Origin: Sphingomonadales bacterium
Lineage (GTDB): Bacteria; Pseudomonadota; Alphaproteobacteria; Sphingomonadales; Sphingomonadaceae
Direction: 5' to 3'
Length of the DNA: 64,000 nucleotides
NCBI GenBank assembly: GCA_027491235.1
Contig: JAIXWO010000022.1
Coordinates: forward strand, 62,001-126,000
In this document: one piece after another, positions 35,663 to 44,608 of the stretch
How the letters are laid out: each line of letters begins with the position of its first letter
Numbering within the stretch: the first letter of the stretch is position 1
The notes under the pieces: generated by a model
The model's database searches: none
What the model was told of the DNA's origin: nothing
What the model saw: only the letters and a program-made list of their open reading frames with translations
Translations under genes and position numbers: made by a program

Positions 35663-36265
35663 TTACCCCTTATCCGGCTTCCAGGTGATCAGTCGCCAGA
35701 CATAGCCGAGCACGATCACCGCCATCACCGCGGTGGCAATCGGGCCGACGAACTGGTCAACTTCCTCAAAATTCTTGCCCAACGTGTAGCCCGCAAGGCC
35801 GAGCAGCGCGGTCCAGCCCGCCGTTCCGATGGTGGACCAGAGAACAAAGGTCGACAGACGCATGCGCAGCAACCCAGCCGGGATGGAGATCAAGGAGCGC
35901 AGCGTCGGCAGCATCCGGCCGAAAAAGACGATGGCCCAGCCTTGGGTGCCGAACAGTTTTTCCGCCTTTTCAATCTCTTTCCAGTCGAGCGTCAGGAAGC
36001 GTCCCCAGCGGACGATCAGCGGCTTGAACCGCTCAATGCCAATCACGCGCGCGGCCAGATACCAGAAGTAATTGCCGAGCATCGCACCTGCCGTGCCAGC
36101 CGCGATGACGGCAGTAATGTCCATTTTGCCCCGCGCGGCGGCGAGGCCGGAGACGGACATGATGATCTCTGATGGGATCGGCGGAAAGACTGTTTCCAGA
36201 AACATCAGGAACCCGACGCCCAGATAGCCGGCGTCCTCAATCAGCTTGATGATCCAATCGCTCAT
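35663..36265 (-). CDS. DedA-family membrane protein
   Basis: A 200-residue polytopic membrane protein. The N-terminus contains FLMFLETVFPPIPSEIIMSV, and the central GRMLPTLRSLISIPAGLLRM is the DedA hallmark (conserved Arg, Pro, Gly). The family includes proteins that flip phospholipid headgroups or undecaprenyl phosphate. The start overlaps the gshB stop by four bases (ATGA). It is convergent with xerC across the repeat at 35522-35633. Confidence 0.92.
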   Translation of the reverse strand: MSDWIIKLIEDAGYLGVGFLMFLETVFPPIPSEIIMSVSGLAAARGKMDITAVIAAGTAGAMLGNYFWYLAARVIGIERFKPLIVRWGRFLTLDWKEIEKAEKLFGTQGWAIVFFGRMLPTLRSLISIPAGLLRMRLSTFVLWSTIGTAGWTALLGLAGYTLGKNFEEVDQFVGPIATAVMAVIVLGYVWRLITWKPDKG

Positions 36266-37212
36266 TTGGCGATCTTCGCTTCAATTGTGTCCCAGATGAG
36301 GGCGGGGGTATCCGTGCCGTTGAAGGCGTCGATGGCGACAATGCCGGTCGGCGACGTCACGTTGATTTCGGTCAGCCATTTGCCGCCGATCACGTCGATG
36401 CCAACGAACAGCAGGCCGCGCTTTTTGAGTTCAGGTCCGATGGCGGCGCAGATTTCGCGCTCGCCAAGCGTCAGCTCAGTCGCTTCGGCGCGGCCACCGG
36501 CGGCGAGGTTGGAGCGGATTTCGCCCGCGCCGGGGATTCGGTTGATCGCACCGGCCACTTCGCCGTCGATGAGCACGATGCGCTTGTCGCCGCTTTCCAC
36601 CGCGCGGATGAAGGCCTGGGCCATGAAAGGTTCGCGCCAGACCTGCCCGAACAGTTCGGTGATCGCAGCGAGGTTCTTGCCGTCCTTGGCGATGTGCATG
36701 ACGGCGGACCCGGCATTGCCGTGGAGCGGCTTTACGACGATTTCGCCGTGTGTCTTGTGGAATTCGCGCACCTCGTCGAGCGAGCGTGTGACGAGCGTCG
36801 GCGGCATGAACTGCGCGAAATCGAGCACGAAGACCTTCTCCGGCGCGTTGCGCACGCTGACCGGATCATTGGCGACCAGCGTCCGATGCGTGATGCGTTC
36901 CAGAAGATGCGTGGCCGTGATGTAACCCAGATCAAAGGGCGGGTCCTGCCGCATCAGCACGGCGTCAATGTCATCGGCCAGATCGATTTTGACCGGGGCG
37001 CCGAAGGAGAAATGGTTGCCCGCCTCGCGCTGCACCGTCACCGGACGCGCCGTCACCCAAACGCGGCCGTCCGAATAGTTCAATTCGTCTGCGGTATAGT
37101 GGTAGCTGGTATAGCCGCGTGATTGCGCGGACAGCATCAACGCGAAGGTCGAATCGCCGGTAATGTTGAGACCCTCCATCGGGTCCATCTGGAATGCGAC
37201 CTTCAGGGTCAT
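36262..37212 (-). CDS. gshB: Glutathione synthetase
   Basis: A 316-residue ATP-grasp enzyme that joins gamma-Glu-Cys to Gly. MTLKVAFQMDPMEGLNITGD is the family N-terminus, MRQDPPFDLGYI is diagnostic, and VVKPLHGNAGSAVMHI is the ATP-grasp loop. The C-terminal WLTEINVTSPTGIVAID carries the metal-binding Glu and Asn. Normal length. It is 49 bases downstream of yraN and coupled to dedA. Confidence 0.97.
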   Translation of the reverse strand: MTLKVAFQMDPMEGLNITGDSTFALMLSAQSRGYTSYHYTADELNYSDGRVWVTARPVTVQREAGNHFSFGAPVKIDLADDIDAVLMRQDPPFDLGYITATHLLERITHRTLVANDPVSVRNAPEKVFVLDFAQFMPPTLVTRSLDEVREFHKTHGEIVVKPLHGNAGSAVMHIAKDGKNLAAITELFGQVWREPFMAQAFIRAVESGDKRIVLIDGEVAGAINRIPGAGEIRSNLAAGGRAEATELTLGEREICAAIGPELKKRGLLFVGIDVIGGKWLTEINVTSPTGIVAIDAFNGTDTPALIWDTIEAKIAK

Positions 37213-37261
37213 TGCGGGTCTCCTTGTCTGGCGGGCGATCTAGGCGAAGCGGGCGGCTTTG

Positions 37262-37612
37262 TCACCCGTGCCAGGCGTTGGGGATGTGACGCGGCCGCGC
37301 GAACGGAGCGACCAGCATCACGTCGATGCGGATGTCTTCACCGTTCGCTGCATAGCGTGGCTGAAGGGCATTGGCCGCAGCTGCCACACGGCGCAGGCGC
37401 CAAGCATCGATGGCGGTGTCGAGGTCTTCCTTTTTGCGGCGGGCCTTCACCTCGATGAAGGCAACGGTGCGGCCGCGTTTGGCAACAAGATCGACTTCGC
37501 CAACGCGGAGTTTTACGCGGAAAGCTAGGATGCGCCAGCCGTGGAGCCGCAGCCACCAGGCCGCAACGGTCTCTCCCCAGCGGCCGCGACGTTCGGCGGC
37601 CTGCCGGGTCAT
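37262..37612 (-). CDS. yraN: YraN/UPF0102 endonuclease-like protein
   Basis: A 116-residue protein with a restriction-endonuclease-like fold. RRGRWGETVAAWWLRLHGWR and GEVDLVAKRGRTVAFIEVKA give the GE...E/D-VD...E-V-K core. Function of the family is uncertain, though it is linked to DNA metabolism. The start overlaps the stop of rsmI by four bases. Confidence 0.93.
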   Translation of the reverse strand: MTRQAAERRGRWGETVAAWWLRLHGWRILAFRVKLRVGEVDLVAKRGRTVAFIEVKARRKKEDLDTAIDAWRLRRVAAAANALQPRYAANGEDIRIDVMLVAPFARPRHIPNAWHG

Positions 37613-38445
37613 TTGCCGAGCAGTTCCAGCGCGCGGGCGTAGAGCGCCTTGCGATCCGCCCCCAGCGTGCGGGCAACCTCTCCGGCGGCTTTGGCAGGGG
37701 AGGACGTCTTTAACGCCTCCACGAGCGCCAATTCGATGTCATCACCCGAAGCTGCCTCTGGTTCACCGGGCGGGCCGACCACGATGACGATTTCCCCCTT
37801 GGGCGGAGCCCCCTCATAACGCGCGGCCAGTTCTAACAGCGTGCCGGTCAAGCACTCCTCATAGGCCTTGGTGATTTCTCGCGCGACGCCTGCCTCACGG
37901 TCCCCTAGCACCTGCGCCAAGATGGCAAGCGTGTCCGCAAGGCGCGGGCCGGATTCATAGAACACCAACGTGGCGCGCAGGGTTTTGAATTCTGCAATCT
38001 GGTCGGCCTTCGCCTTGGCTTTGGGCGGCAGAAATCCTGCAAAAAAGAACCGGTCAGTCGGCAATCCCGCCAAGGTCAGCGCGGCGATGACAGCAGACGG
38101 GCCGGGGATCGTCACGATATGGCGGCCGGCGGCGCGCGCATCGCGGACAAGTTTGTAACCGGGATCGGAAATGAGCGGTGTGCCTGCGTCCGATACCAAG
38201 GCCACGGCCTCATTCGCCATGCGCTCAATCAGGCCGGGGCGGACCCGGTCTGCATTATGATCATGATAAGGCTGCATCGGGCGTTTGACGCCGATATGCT
38301 GCAACAGCTTCGCCGTGACGCGGCTGTCTTCCACCGCTATGATGTCCGCCTCGCGAAGAATCGAGGCAGCGCGTGGACTTAAATCGCCGAGATTGCCGAT
38401 AGGCGTGGCGACGATATAGAGACCGGGTTGAAGCGAAGAAGCCAT
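37609..38445 (-). CDS. rsmI: 16S rRNA 2'-O-ribose C1402 methyltransferase
   Basis: A 278-residue SAM-dependent methyltransferase. MASSLQPGLYIVATPIGNLG followed by EDSRVTAKLLQHIGV and VSDAGTPLISDPGYKL are signature sequences. It methylates C1402 in the ribosomal decoding centre. The start at 38445 is chosen because the family begins just before LYIVATPIGNLGD; it leaves only 12 bases to the divergent lipoprotein start at 38458. It is coupled to yraN. Confidence 0.95.
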   Translation of the reverse strand: MASSLQPGLYIVATPIGNLGDLSPRAASILREADIIAVEDSRVTAKLLQHIGVKRPMQPYHDHNADRVRPGLIERMANEAVALVSDAGTPLISDPGYKLVRDARAAGRHIVTIPGPSAVIAALTLAGLPTDRFFFAGFLPPKAKAKADQIAEFKTLRATLVFYESGPRLADTLAILAQVLGDREAGVAREITKAYEECLTGTLLELAARYEGAPPKGEIVIVVGPPGEPEAASGDDIELALVEALKTSSPAKAAGEVARTLGADRKALYARALELLGK

Positions 38446-38457
38446 AGGGAGTGCGTC

Positions 38458-39642
38458 ATGGCAGACGATATGGGTGAGGGGCAAGCGACAGACCTCAAAC
38501 GGCGGAAAATCATGCGCTGGGGTCTTGTTGGTGCAGCACTGTTTGTGGCCGGGTGCCAGGTCGTGCCCAAGGGCCCGCCAAAGCCCGTCGAGGCGCCTCC
38601 GGAAGAGGGCGCGGTGACTGGCCTTCCGTCAGACGCCACGCGCCACCGCATTGCGCTGCTCGTTCCATTGACCGGCTCGAACGCTGGCATTGGGCAGTCT
38701 ATCGCCAACGCGGCGAACATGGCCGTGCTCGATACCGGCGGTGAACGGATCCGGATGACGGTCTATGATACGGCTGGTGGAGCTGCTGCTGCGGCTGAAA
38801 AGGCTATTGCTGAAGGCAATAAGCTGATCCTCGGGCCATTGCTCGCCGAAGATGTTCGCGCGGCCGCCGAAGTCGGGCGCCGTAATCGCGTGCCCCTTAT
38901 TGGGTTTTCAAATGACGTGTCGGTTGCAGGCAACGGCACCTATTTGCTCGGATTTACGCCCGCCCAGTCGGTATCCCGCGTGGTCGGCTATGCTCGGTCA
39001 AAGGGGATGGTGAAGTTTGCCGGTCTCGTGCCCGTGGGCGTCTATGGCCAGCGCGCGCAGACAGCACTTGCGCGCTCGGTTGAAGAGGCAGGCGGGTCGC
39101 TCGTTTCAGTGCAAAGCTATGATCGCAACGCCGGGGCCATCATGGGGGCCATTTCCCGCATCAACAAAGCCGGGGCTGCCGACGCCATCCTGATCGCCGA
39201 TTCCAGCCGGACGGCGGTGCAGGCGATCCCCATCATCCGTCGCGGGCCGAGCGCTTCTGCCAAGATTTTGGGGACCGAACTCTGGAATACGGAAGCCAGC
39301 CTGTCGTCGCCGACTTTGAACGGGGCTTGGTTCGCCAGCGTCTCGGATGGGGTCTACACCCAGATGGCGGCGAAATACCGGACGCGCTTTGGCCTCGCGC
39401 CCTATCGCCTCTCGAGCCTTGGCTATGATGCGGTTCTGCTGGCGACCAAGGTTGCGACCAATTGGAAGCTTGGAACCCCGTTCCCGCTGCGGGCATTGGA
39501 CGATACCGGTGGTTTTGCCGGGATTGATGGGGCCTTCCGTTTCAACGCCTATGGCGTCGCAGAACGCGCGCTTGAGGTGCAGCAGATAGGCCCAAGCGGG
39601 ACAACGGTTGTGGCCCCTGCGCCCAAGGGCTTTGTAGACTAA
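38458..39642 (+). CDS. LpoA-like penicillin-binding-protein activator lipoprotein
   Basis: A 394-residue protein with an N-terminal lipobox (VGAALFVAGC, Cys about residue 34) and a periplasmic-binding-protein fold (IALLVPLTGSNAGIGQSIAN onward; later LGYDAVLLATKVATNW). It resembles the C-terminal domain of LpoA, which activates PBP1A from the outer membrane, and the rsmI neighbour is the same as that of LpoA in E. coli. The start at 38458 precedes the lipobox by 33 residues; a start at 38512 (MRWGLVG) gives a standard short signal. Its stop overlaps the hemW stop. Confidence 0.82.
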   Translation: MADDMGEGQATDLKRRKIMRWGLVGAALFVAGCQVVPKGPPKPVEAPPEEGAVTGLPSDATRHRIALLVPLTGSNAGIGQSIANAANMAVLDTGGERIRMTVYDTAGGAAAAAEKAIAEGNKLILGPLLAEDVRAAAEVGRRNRVPLIGFSNDVSVAGNGTYLLGFTPAQSVSRVVGYARSKGMVKFAGLVPVGVYGQRAQTALARSVEEAGGSLVSVQSYDRNAGAIMGAISRINKAGAADAILIADSSRTAVQAIPIIRRGPSASAKILGTELWNTEASLSSPTLNGAWFASVSDGVYTQMAAKYRTRFGLAPYRLSSLGYDAVLLATKVATNWKLGTPFPLRALDDTGGFAGIDGAFRFNAYGVAERALEVQQIGPSGTTVVAPAPKGFVD

Positions 39643-40787
39643 ATCGCAACGACGTCCGTCAATATCCGGTCAAGCAGCAGCATCCCGTCCGGAAGGACGG
39701 TGATGCGGCTGCCGGATTGGCTGAGGAGCCCATAGCCGGCGAGTCGCGATGCCGCGTCGGCATCAATCAGGGCATCCGCGCTCACCCCTGTCCGGCGCGC
39801 TATGTCGGCAAGGTCAATGCCTTCGCGCAGACGCAGGCCCATCAGCAGAGCCTCCCGTGCCTGCTCCGCCGATGACAGCGCCTCCTCCTGCTGGGCGCCG
39901 TGGCTGTTGCGCGCGACAGCGTTCAGGAAATTCTCCGGCTTTTTGTGCCGAACCGTGGCTAGACCACCCCGCCTGCCATGCGCGCCGGGGCCGATGCCCG
40001 CATAGCTGCCATAGCGCCAATAGGTCAGATTGTGGCGGCTCTCCTGACCCGAGCGGGCGTGATTGGAAATCTCATAGCGTGGCAGGCCAGCCTCGGTCGT
40101 CAGGGCGTCGGTCAGTTCGTAAAACTCCGCTGCTTCATCCGGGTCCTTAGGTGTCAACGCGCCTGTGCGCACCAGCGTTTCAAAGCGCGTGCCGGGTTCG
40201 ATGGTCAATTGGTAGAGGGAGAGGTGCCCCGTCCCGAAGGACAAGGCCCGACGCAGTTCGGCCTCCCAGCCGATGAGCGTCTGCGCGGGTAGAGCATAAA
40301 TGAGATCAAACGACACGCGGGAAAAGGCCTTCTGCGCCACCTCCAGTGCCGCGAGCCCTTCCTCCACATCATGGGCCCGACCCAAAAGCTTCAGCACCTC
40401 ATTGTCGAGCGACTGCAGGCCGAGCGAGACGCGGTTGACGCCTGCCGCGGCCAGATCAGCAAAGCGGGCCGCCTCGACAGAGGAGGGATTGGCCTCCAGC
40501 GTGATTTCAATGTCAGATGCAAAGCCCCAATGGAGCTCTGCTGCCGAAATCAACGCGGCGACTGTCGCAGGTGGCATCAGCGAAGGCGTGCCGCCGCCAA
40601 AGAAGATGGAGGTGAGCGGACGTCCGCCGATCTGGCTAGCCTCATAGGCCATGTCGGCCAACAGCGCGTCTAACCAGGCCGCCTGATCCGTAGTTTCACG
40701 GACGTGGCTGTTAAAGTCGCAGTAGGGACATTTCGATACACAGAAAGGCCAGTGGATATAGAGGGCAAGGGAATCGGCCAAATGCAT
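39639..40787 (-). CDS. hemW: HemW, radical SAM heme chaperone/CPO-like protein
   Basis: A 382-residue radical SAM protein. The CxxxCxxC cluster motif is CVSKCPYC (Cys16, 20, 23), followed by FFGGGTPSLM. The PALLIYALPAQTLIGW-type strand and the terminal HemN-C domain (ALLMGLRLREGIDLADIARR) fit HemW rather than HemN. The start codon lies next to the start of the CAP-domain gene on the other strand: the two share the hexamer ATGCAT. The stop overlaps the convergent lipoprotein stop by three bases. Confidence 0.92.
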   Translation of the reverse strand: MHLADSLALYIHWPFCVSKCPYCDFNSHVRETTDQAAWLDALLADMAYEASQIGGRPLTSIFFGGGTPSLMPPATVAALISAAELHWGFASDIEITLEANPSSVEAARFADLAAAGVNRVSLGLQSLDNEVLKLLGRAHDVEEGLAALEVAQKAFSRVSFDLIYALPAQTLIGWEAELRRALSFGTGHLSLYQLTIEPGTRFETLVRTGALTPKDPDEAAEFYELTDALTTEAGLPRYEISNHARSGQESRHNLTYWRYGSYAGIGPGAHGRRGGLATVRHKKPENFLNAVARNSHGAQQEEALSSAEQAREALLMGLRLREGIDLADIARRTGVSADALIDADAASRLAGYGLLSQSGSRITVLPDGMLLLDRILTDVVAI

Positions 40788-41336
40788 GGACGGCGCTTAG
40801 CATTGATGGCGACAAGTGTAAGCTTTCTGGCCACGATCTTTGGATCGCCCGCAATGGCGCGCGCATCTGGCGATTTCGAAACTGAGGTCTTGGCGGCGCA
40901 TAATGAAGAGCGGGCAACTAAGGGTGTCCCGCCGCTCGTCTGGAATGAAGACCTCGCCCGCGATGCAGCCGGATGGGCGGGGATACTCAAAGGAAGTGCA
41001 ACGCTGCGCCATGCCGGGGTTCAGGGGCAGGGCGAGAACCTTTGGATGGGTACGCGCGACTATTTTGCGCCCGCAACAATGGTGGGGGACTGGATCGAGG
41101 AAAAGGCGGATTATCGCCCCGGCCGCTTTCCGGACATTTCGCGTACAGGCAAATGGTCAGACGTCGGCCACTATACCCAGATCATCTGGCGCAACACGCG
41201 CGAGGTCGGCTGTGCCGTCGCGACGGATGCCGAATTCGATTATCTTGTCTGTCGGTACTTCCCAGCCGGAAACTGGATGGGGGAAGACCCGTTGGGTGGC
41301 CGGGAGCCGCGCGTTGCAGCTCGGATGGAGCGCTAA
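40782..41336 (+). CDS. CAP-domain secreted protein (SCP/PR-1 fold)
   Basis: A 184-residue protein with a signal peptide ([20 protein letters not shown], to AMA) and a CAP domain. [32 protein letters not shown] and [20 protein letters not shown] match CAP motifs 1-3. The function of bacterial CAP proteins is mostly unknown. The start at 40782 abuts the hemW start; 40806 is an alternative. Its stop overlaps the convergent rdgB stop by four bases, so the gene exactly fills the space between hemW and rdgB. Confidence 0.85.
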   Translation: MHGRRLALMATSVSFLATIFGSPAMARASGDFETEVLAAHNEERATKGVPPLVWNEDLARDAAGWAGILKGSATLRHAGVQGQGENLWMGTRDYFAPATMVGDWIEEKADYRPGRFPDISRTGKWSDVGHYTQIIWRNTREVGCAVATDAEFDYLVCRYFPAGNWMGEDPLGGREPRVAARMER

Positions 41337-41953
41337 AACAGCGCCGCCACGAGTTTCTTGAACGCATCCGCCCGGTGGCTGATGGCGTGTTTGGCCGCAG
41401 GATCGATTTCGGCAAAGGTCTGGTCGGCGCCCTTGGCTACAAAAACGGGATCATAGCCAAAGCCCAGCGCGCCGCGCGGTGGCCAAGTGAGGCTGCCTTC
41501 GACGCGGCCTTCAAAGACTTCGCTGTGTCCGTCGGGCCAGGCGACCGCGAGCGTGCAGACGAACGCCGCAGAGCGATCCACCGAGGGCCCTTGTTCGGCG
41601 AGCAGGCCTTCGACCTTGCCCATGGCCATATACCAGTCCCGGCCGGGCTCCCCTTCAAACCACTGCCGTTCCGCCCAGTCGGCGGTGTAGACGCCGGGGC
41701 GGCCGCCCAAGGCGCGCACTTCCAGCCCGCTGTCGTCGGACAGAGCAGGCAGGCCGGACAGCGCGGAGGCGCGGGCCTTGAGCAGCGCGTTTTCGGCAAA
41801 GGTTGTACCGGTCTCCTCCGGCTCAGGCAGGCCGAGTTCGCCAGCTGAAACAGGCTCGATCCCGAACGGGGCAAGGAGATCGCGGATTTCGCGGACCTTG
41901 CCCTGATTGTGGCTGGCGATCACCAGCCGTCCGGGTTCGAGCTTGCGGGCCAT
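41333..41953 (-). CDS. rdgB: Non-canonical purine NTP pyrophosphatase
   Basis: A 206-residue Ham1/RdgB protein that hydrolyses ITP, XTP and dITP. The N-terminal [20 protein letters not shown] and [20 protein letters not shown] are signature motifs, and the C-terminal FGYDPVF and SHRADAF are also conserved. It lies two bases downstream of rph in one unit. In many alphaproteobacteria hemW follows directly; here a CAP gene on the other strand separates them. Confidence 0.96.
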   Translation of the reverse strand: MARKLEPGRLVIASHNQGKVREIRDLLAPFGIEPVSAGELGLPEPEETGTTFAENALLKARASALSGLPALSDDSGLEVRALGGRPGVYTADWAERQWFEGEPGRDWYMAMGKVEGLLAEQGPSVDRSAAFVCTLAVAWPDGHSEVFEGRVEGSLTWPPRGALGFGYDPVFVAKGADQTFAEIDPAAKHAISHRADAFKKLVAALF

Positions 41954-41955
41954 GT

Positions 41956-42672
41956 TTAGCGACCTGTTGCCTTCAACTGCGCTTCGAAAACCTTCGTGCA
42001 GCCGATGCGGGCGAGGCGGAGCAGACGGAGCAGCGCTTCCTCATCATAGGTTTCGCCTTCGGCTGTCGCCTGTGCCTCAGCAATGTTGCCGTTGGACAGC
42101 AGAACGAAGTTCGCGTCGGCACCGGCATTCGAGTCTTCGATGTAATCGAGGTCGAGCACGGGCGTCCCGTTATAGATGCCGCAGCTGATCGCTGCGACCT
42201 GCTGTTCGATCGGGTCCGTCTGAAGGAGGCCGTCCGCCATCAGCTTGTCGACCGCGAGGCGCAGCGCGACCCATGCGCCGGAGATCGACGCGGTCCGCGT
42301 GCCGCCATCGGCCTGAATGACATCGCAATCGAGCGTGATCTGGCGCTCGCCCAAGGCCTTCATGTTGACGACGGCGCGCAGCGACCGACCGATGAGGCGC
42401 TGGATTTCCTGCGTGCGGCCAGACTGCTTGCCCTTGGCGGCTTCACGGCTGCTGCGCGTGTGCGTGGCGCGCGGGAGCATGCCGTATTCGGCCGTAACCC
42501 AGCCTTCACCCTTGCCGCGCAAGAAGGGAGGAACCCGTTCTTCGATGCTGGCGGTGACGAGAACACGCGTTTCGCCAAAGCTGACGAGCACGGAGCCTTC
42601 GGCATGCTTGGTGAAGTGGGGTTCAATGGTGATTTCACGCATCTGATCTGGGGCGCGGCCTGATGGGCGCAT
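41956..42672 (-). CDS. rph: Ribonuclease PH
   Basis: A 238-residue phosphorolytic exonuclease that trims tRNA 3' ends. [20 protein letters not shown] begins the protein, and [20 protein letters not shown] with [17 protein letters not shown] are signatures. The start at 42672 is chosen because it directly begins the family N-terminus. It is divergent from the small membrane protein at 42752. Confidence 0.97.
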   Translation of the reverse strand: MRPSGRAPDQMREITIEPHFTKHAEGSVLVSFGETRVLVTASIEERVPPFLRGKGEGWVTAEYGMLPRATHTRSSREAAKGKQSGRTQEIQRLIGRSLRAVVNMKALGERQITLDCDVIQADGGTRTASISGAWVALRLAVDKLMADGLLQTDPIEQQVAAISCGIYNGTPVLDLDYIEDSNAGADANFVLLSNGNIAEAQATAEGETYDEEALLRLLRLARIGCTKVFEAQLKATGR

Positions 42673-42751
42673 AAGGGCTTGTCCTTTTCTAGGGTTTTGG
42701 CGCATCTAACGGGAGGGGCGGCATCCGACCAGCCCCGATGGGAGGAAAGCC

Positions 42752-42949
42752 ATGAAAATCGTCAAAAGTCTCGTCTTGGGGCTGTCAGTCCTCATGATTC
42801 TGATGGGCGGTCTCTGGATCGGGCAGGGGCTGAACATCATCCGCTGGCCGGCTGAAAGCTTCATGATCGGCGTGCCGCAGTGGAGCTGGAATGGCACCGG
42901 GCTGGCTCTGGCGGGTCTGCTCCTCTTCTGGTGGGCACGGCGTCCCTAA
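42752..42949 (+). CDS. Small two-helix membrane protein of unknown function
   Basis: A 65-residue protein with two hydrophobic segments (VLGLSVLMILMGGLWIGQGL and GLALAGLLLFWWA) and an amphipathic linker containing IIRWPAESFMIGVP. No family is recognised. It lies between rph (divergent, 79 bases) and hrcA, same strand as hrcA. The coding call rests on a GGAGGAAAGCC ribosome-binding site before the ATG and coherent membrane topology. Confidence 0.65.
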   Translation: MKIVKSLVLGLSVLMILMGGLWIGQGLNIIRWPAESFMIGVPQWSWNGTGLALAGLLLFWWARRP

Positions 42950-42972
42950 AGGCCATGCGTATGCAGACTTGC

Positions 42973-42997
42973 ACTTAGGGGGCGATGGTCCCTAAGT
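42973..42997. promoter_or_regulatory. CIRCE-like inverted repeat before hrcA
   Basis: ACTTAGGG-N9-CCCTAAGT is an exact inverted repeat of eight bases separated by nine, ending seven bases before the hrcA ATG. The spacing equals that of the CIRCE operator (nine-base arms, nine-base spacer), but the arm sequence differs from TTAGCACTC. It may be a divergent HrcA operator or simply a hairpin. Confidence 0.4.
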
Positions 42998-43004
42998 CAG
43001 GCTC

Positions 43005-44042
43005 ATGTCTACTGTCCATGAATTGACTGATCGCGCGCGTGACGTGTTTCGCGTGGTCGTCGAATCTTATCTCGGGTCCGGCGCCCCTGTCGGCTCACGG
43101 ACAATTTCCAAGCTTGGACAAATGAGCCTGTCGCCCGCCTCGATCCGCAATGTGATGCAGGATCTGGAAGAACTGGGCCTGCTCGCCGCGCCGCACACAT
43201 CGGCCGGCCGGATGCCGACGGAACTCGGCCTGCGGCTGTTTGTTGATGGCATGATGCAAGCGGCCGAACCCACTGCGGACGAACGGGCCGTCATAGAAGC
43301 CCGCGTGGGCCAAAGTGGGCCCATTGAGGATGCTCTGGCCGCGGCGACCTCTACGCTATCGGGCCTTTCCCAATGTGCAGGTATCGTCCTTGTCCCGGCG
43401 CGGGAACCGCGCTTGCGGCAATTCGCGTTCGTGCCGCTAGGCCCTACTCAGGCGCTGGCCGTGCTGGTGGGGGAAGACGGATCGGTTGAAAATCGTGTCG
43501 TCGATTTGCCACCGGGCCTTCCGGTCTCAGCCCTTGTTGAGGCTGGCAATTTCATCACCGCTCACCTTGCGGGCCGGACATTGGCTGAGGCGTCGGCGGT
43601 GCTGGCGACACAGATTGCGCGGGAACGGGCGATGCTCGACATCGCATCGCAGGACTTGGTGCAGCGGGGCATTGCCGTGTTGAGCGAAGATAGCGCGCAC
43701 CGCCCGGTGTTGATTGTTCGGGGTGCTGCGCACCTGATTGACGATACCGCCGTGGCCGATCTGGATCGCGTTCGTAACCTGCTTGATGAGATTGAGGGTA
43801 AGGAAGACATTGCCCGCCTGCTCGACGGTGCCCGAGAAGGCGCTTCGACCAAGGTTTTCATCGGTTCTGAGAACAAGCTGTTTGCGCTTTCGGGGTCATC
43901 AGTGATAGCGGCCCCCTACCATGGACGTGACGGGCGTGTGGTCGGCGTGGTCGGTGTGATAGGCCCCACGCGCTTGAATTACGCCCGTGTCGTCCCCATG
44001 GTTGATTTTACAGCACAAACCCTCACGAGATTGATGACGTAA
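43005..44042 (+). CDS. hrcA: HrcA, heat-shock repressor
   Basis: A 345-residue repressor. The N-terminal winged helix contains VVVESYLGSGAPVGSRTISK and LSPASIRNVMQDLEELGLL, and PHTSAGRMPTELGLRLFVD is a hallmark. The C-terminal domain (FIGSENKLFALSGSSVIAAP, GVVGVIGPTRLNYARVVP) is dimerisation-linked. HrcA binds CIRCE and represses groE and dnaK operons. Its stop overlaps the grpE start (TAATG), so the operon is hrcA-grpE. Confidence 0.96.
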   Translation: MSTVHELTDRARDVFRVVVESYLGSGAPVGSRTISKLGQMSLSPASIRNVMQDLEELGLLAAPHTSAGRMPTELGLRLFVDGMMQAAEPTADERAVIEARVGQSGPIEDALAAATSTLSGLSQCAGIVLVPAREPRLRQFAFVPLGPTQALAVLVGEDGSVENRVVDLPPGLPVSALVEAGNFITAHLAGRTLAEASAVLATQIARERAMLDIASQDLVQRGIAVLSEDSAHRPVLIVRGAAHLIDDTAVADLDRVRNLLDEIEGKEDIARLLDGAREGASTKVFIGSENKLFALSGSSVIAAPYHGRDGRVVGVVGVIGPTRLNYARVVPMVDFTAQTLTRLMT

Positions 44043-44575
44043 TGAGCGACGAAGAGTTGAAGAACGACGCACACCCTGAAGATGCCAGTGCCGAAGCCGA
44101 AGCGGCATCTGATCCGCTGGGCGCTTTGCTTGGCGAACTGGAAGAGGCGCGCCAGCAGATCCTTTATGCGCAGGCTGAGACGCAAAATGTGCGCCGCCGT
44201 CTTGAAAAAGACGCGCAGGATGCCCGTGCCTATGCCGCCACCAATTTCGCGCGCGACGTTCTGTCGGTTGCCGACAATCTCACCCGTGCGCTCGATGCCA
44301 TTCCGGCGGCCATGCGCGAGGATAAAGGCTCCAAAAGCCTGATCATCGGGCTGGAAGCGACGCAGCGCGAATTGATGTCGGTGTTTGAACGCAATGGCAT
44401 CACCCGCATCGCCGCCATGGGCCTTCCGCTTGATCCCAACCAGCATCAGGCGATGGTTGAGCTTCCCAGTGATGTGGAACCCGGCACCATCGTGCAGGAA
44501 ATGCAGGCTGGTTATATGATCAAGGACCGACTGCTGCGTCCTGCGCTGGTCGCTGTGGCGAAGAAGCCGGAGTAA
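44042..44575 (+). CDS. grpE: GrpE, DnaK nucleotide-exchange factor
   Basis: A 177-residue protein. The N-terminal region is acidic and disordered, a long helix follows (EARQQILYAQAETQNVRRRL), and the C-terminal beta domain contains PLDPNQHQAMVELPSDVEPG with IVQEMQAGYMIKDRLLRPAL, the family signature. It releases ADP from DnaK. No dnaK or dnaJ is in the window. Confidence 0.96.
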   Translation: MSDEELKNDAHPEDASAEAEAASDPLGALLGELEEARQQILYAQAETQNVRRRLEKDAQDARAYAATNFARDVLSVADNLTRALDAIPAAMREDKGSKSLIIGLEATQRELMSVFERNGITRIAAMGLPLDPNQHQAMVELPSDVEPGTIVQEMQAGYMIKDRLLRPALVAVAKKPE

Positions 44576-44608
44576 ATTCCGGCTTCGTCATGCGGCACTT
44601 GGGGCGGG

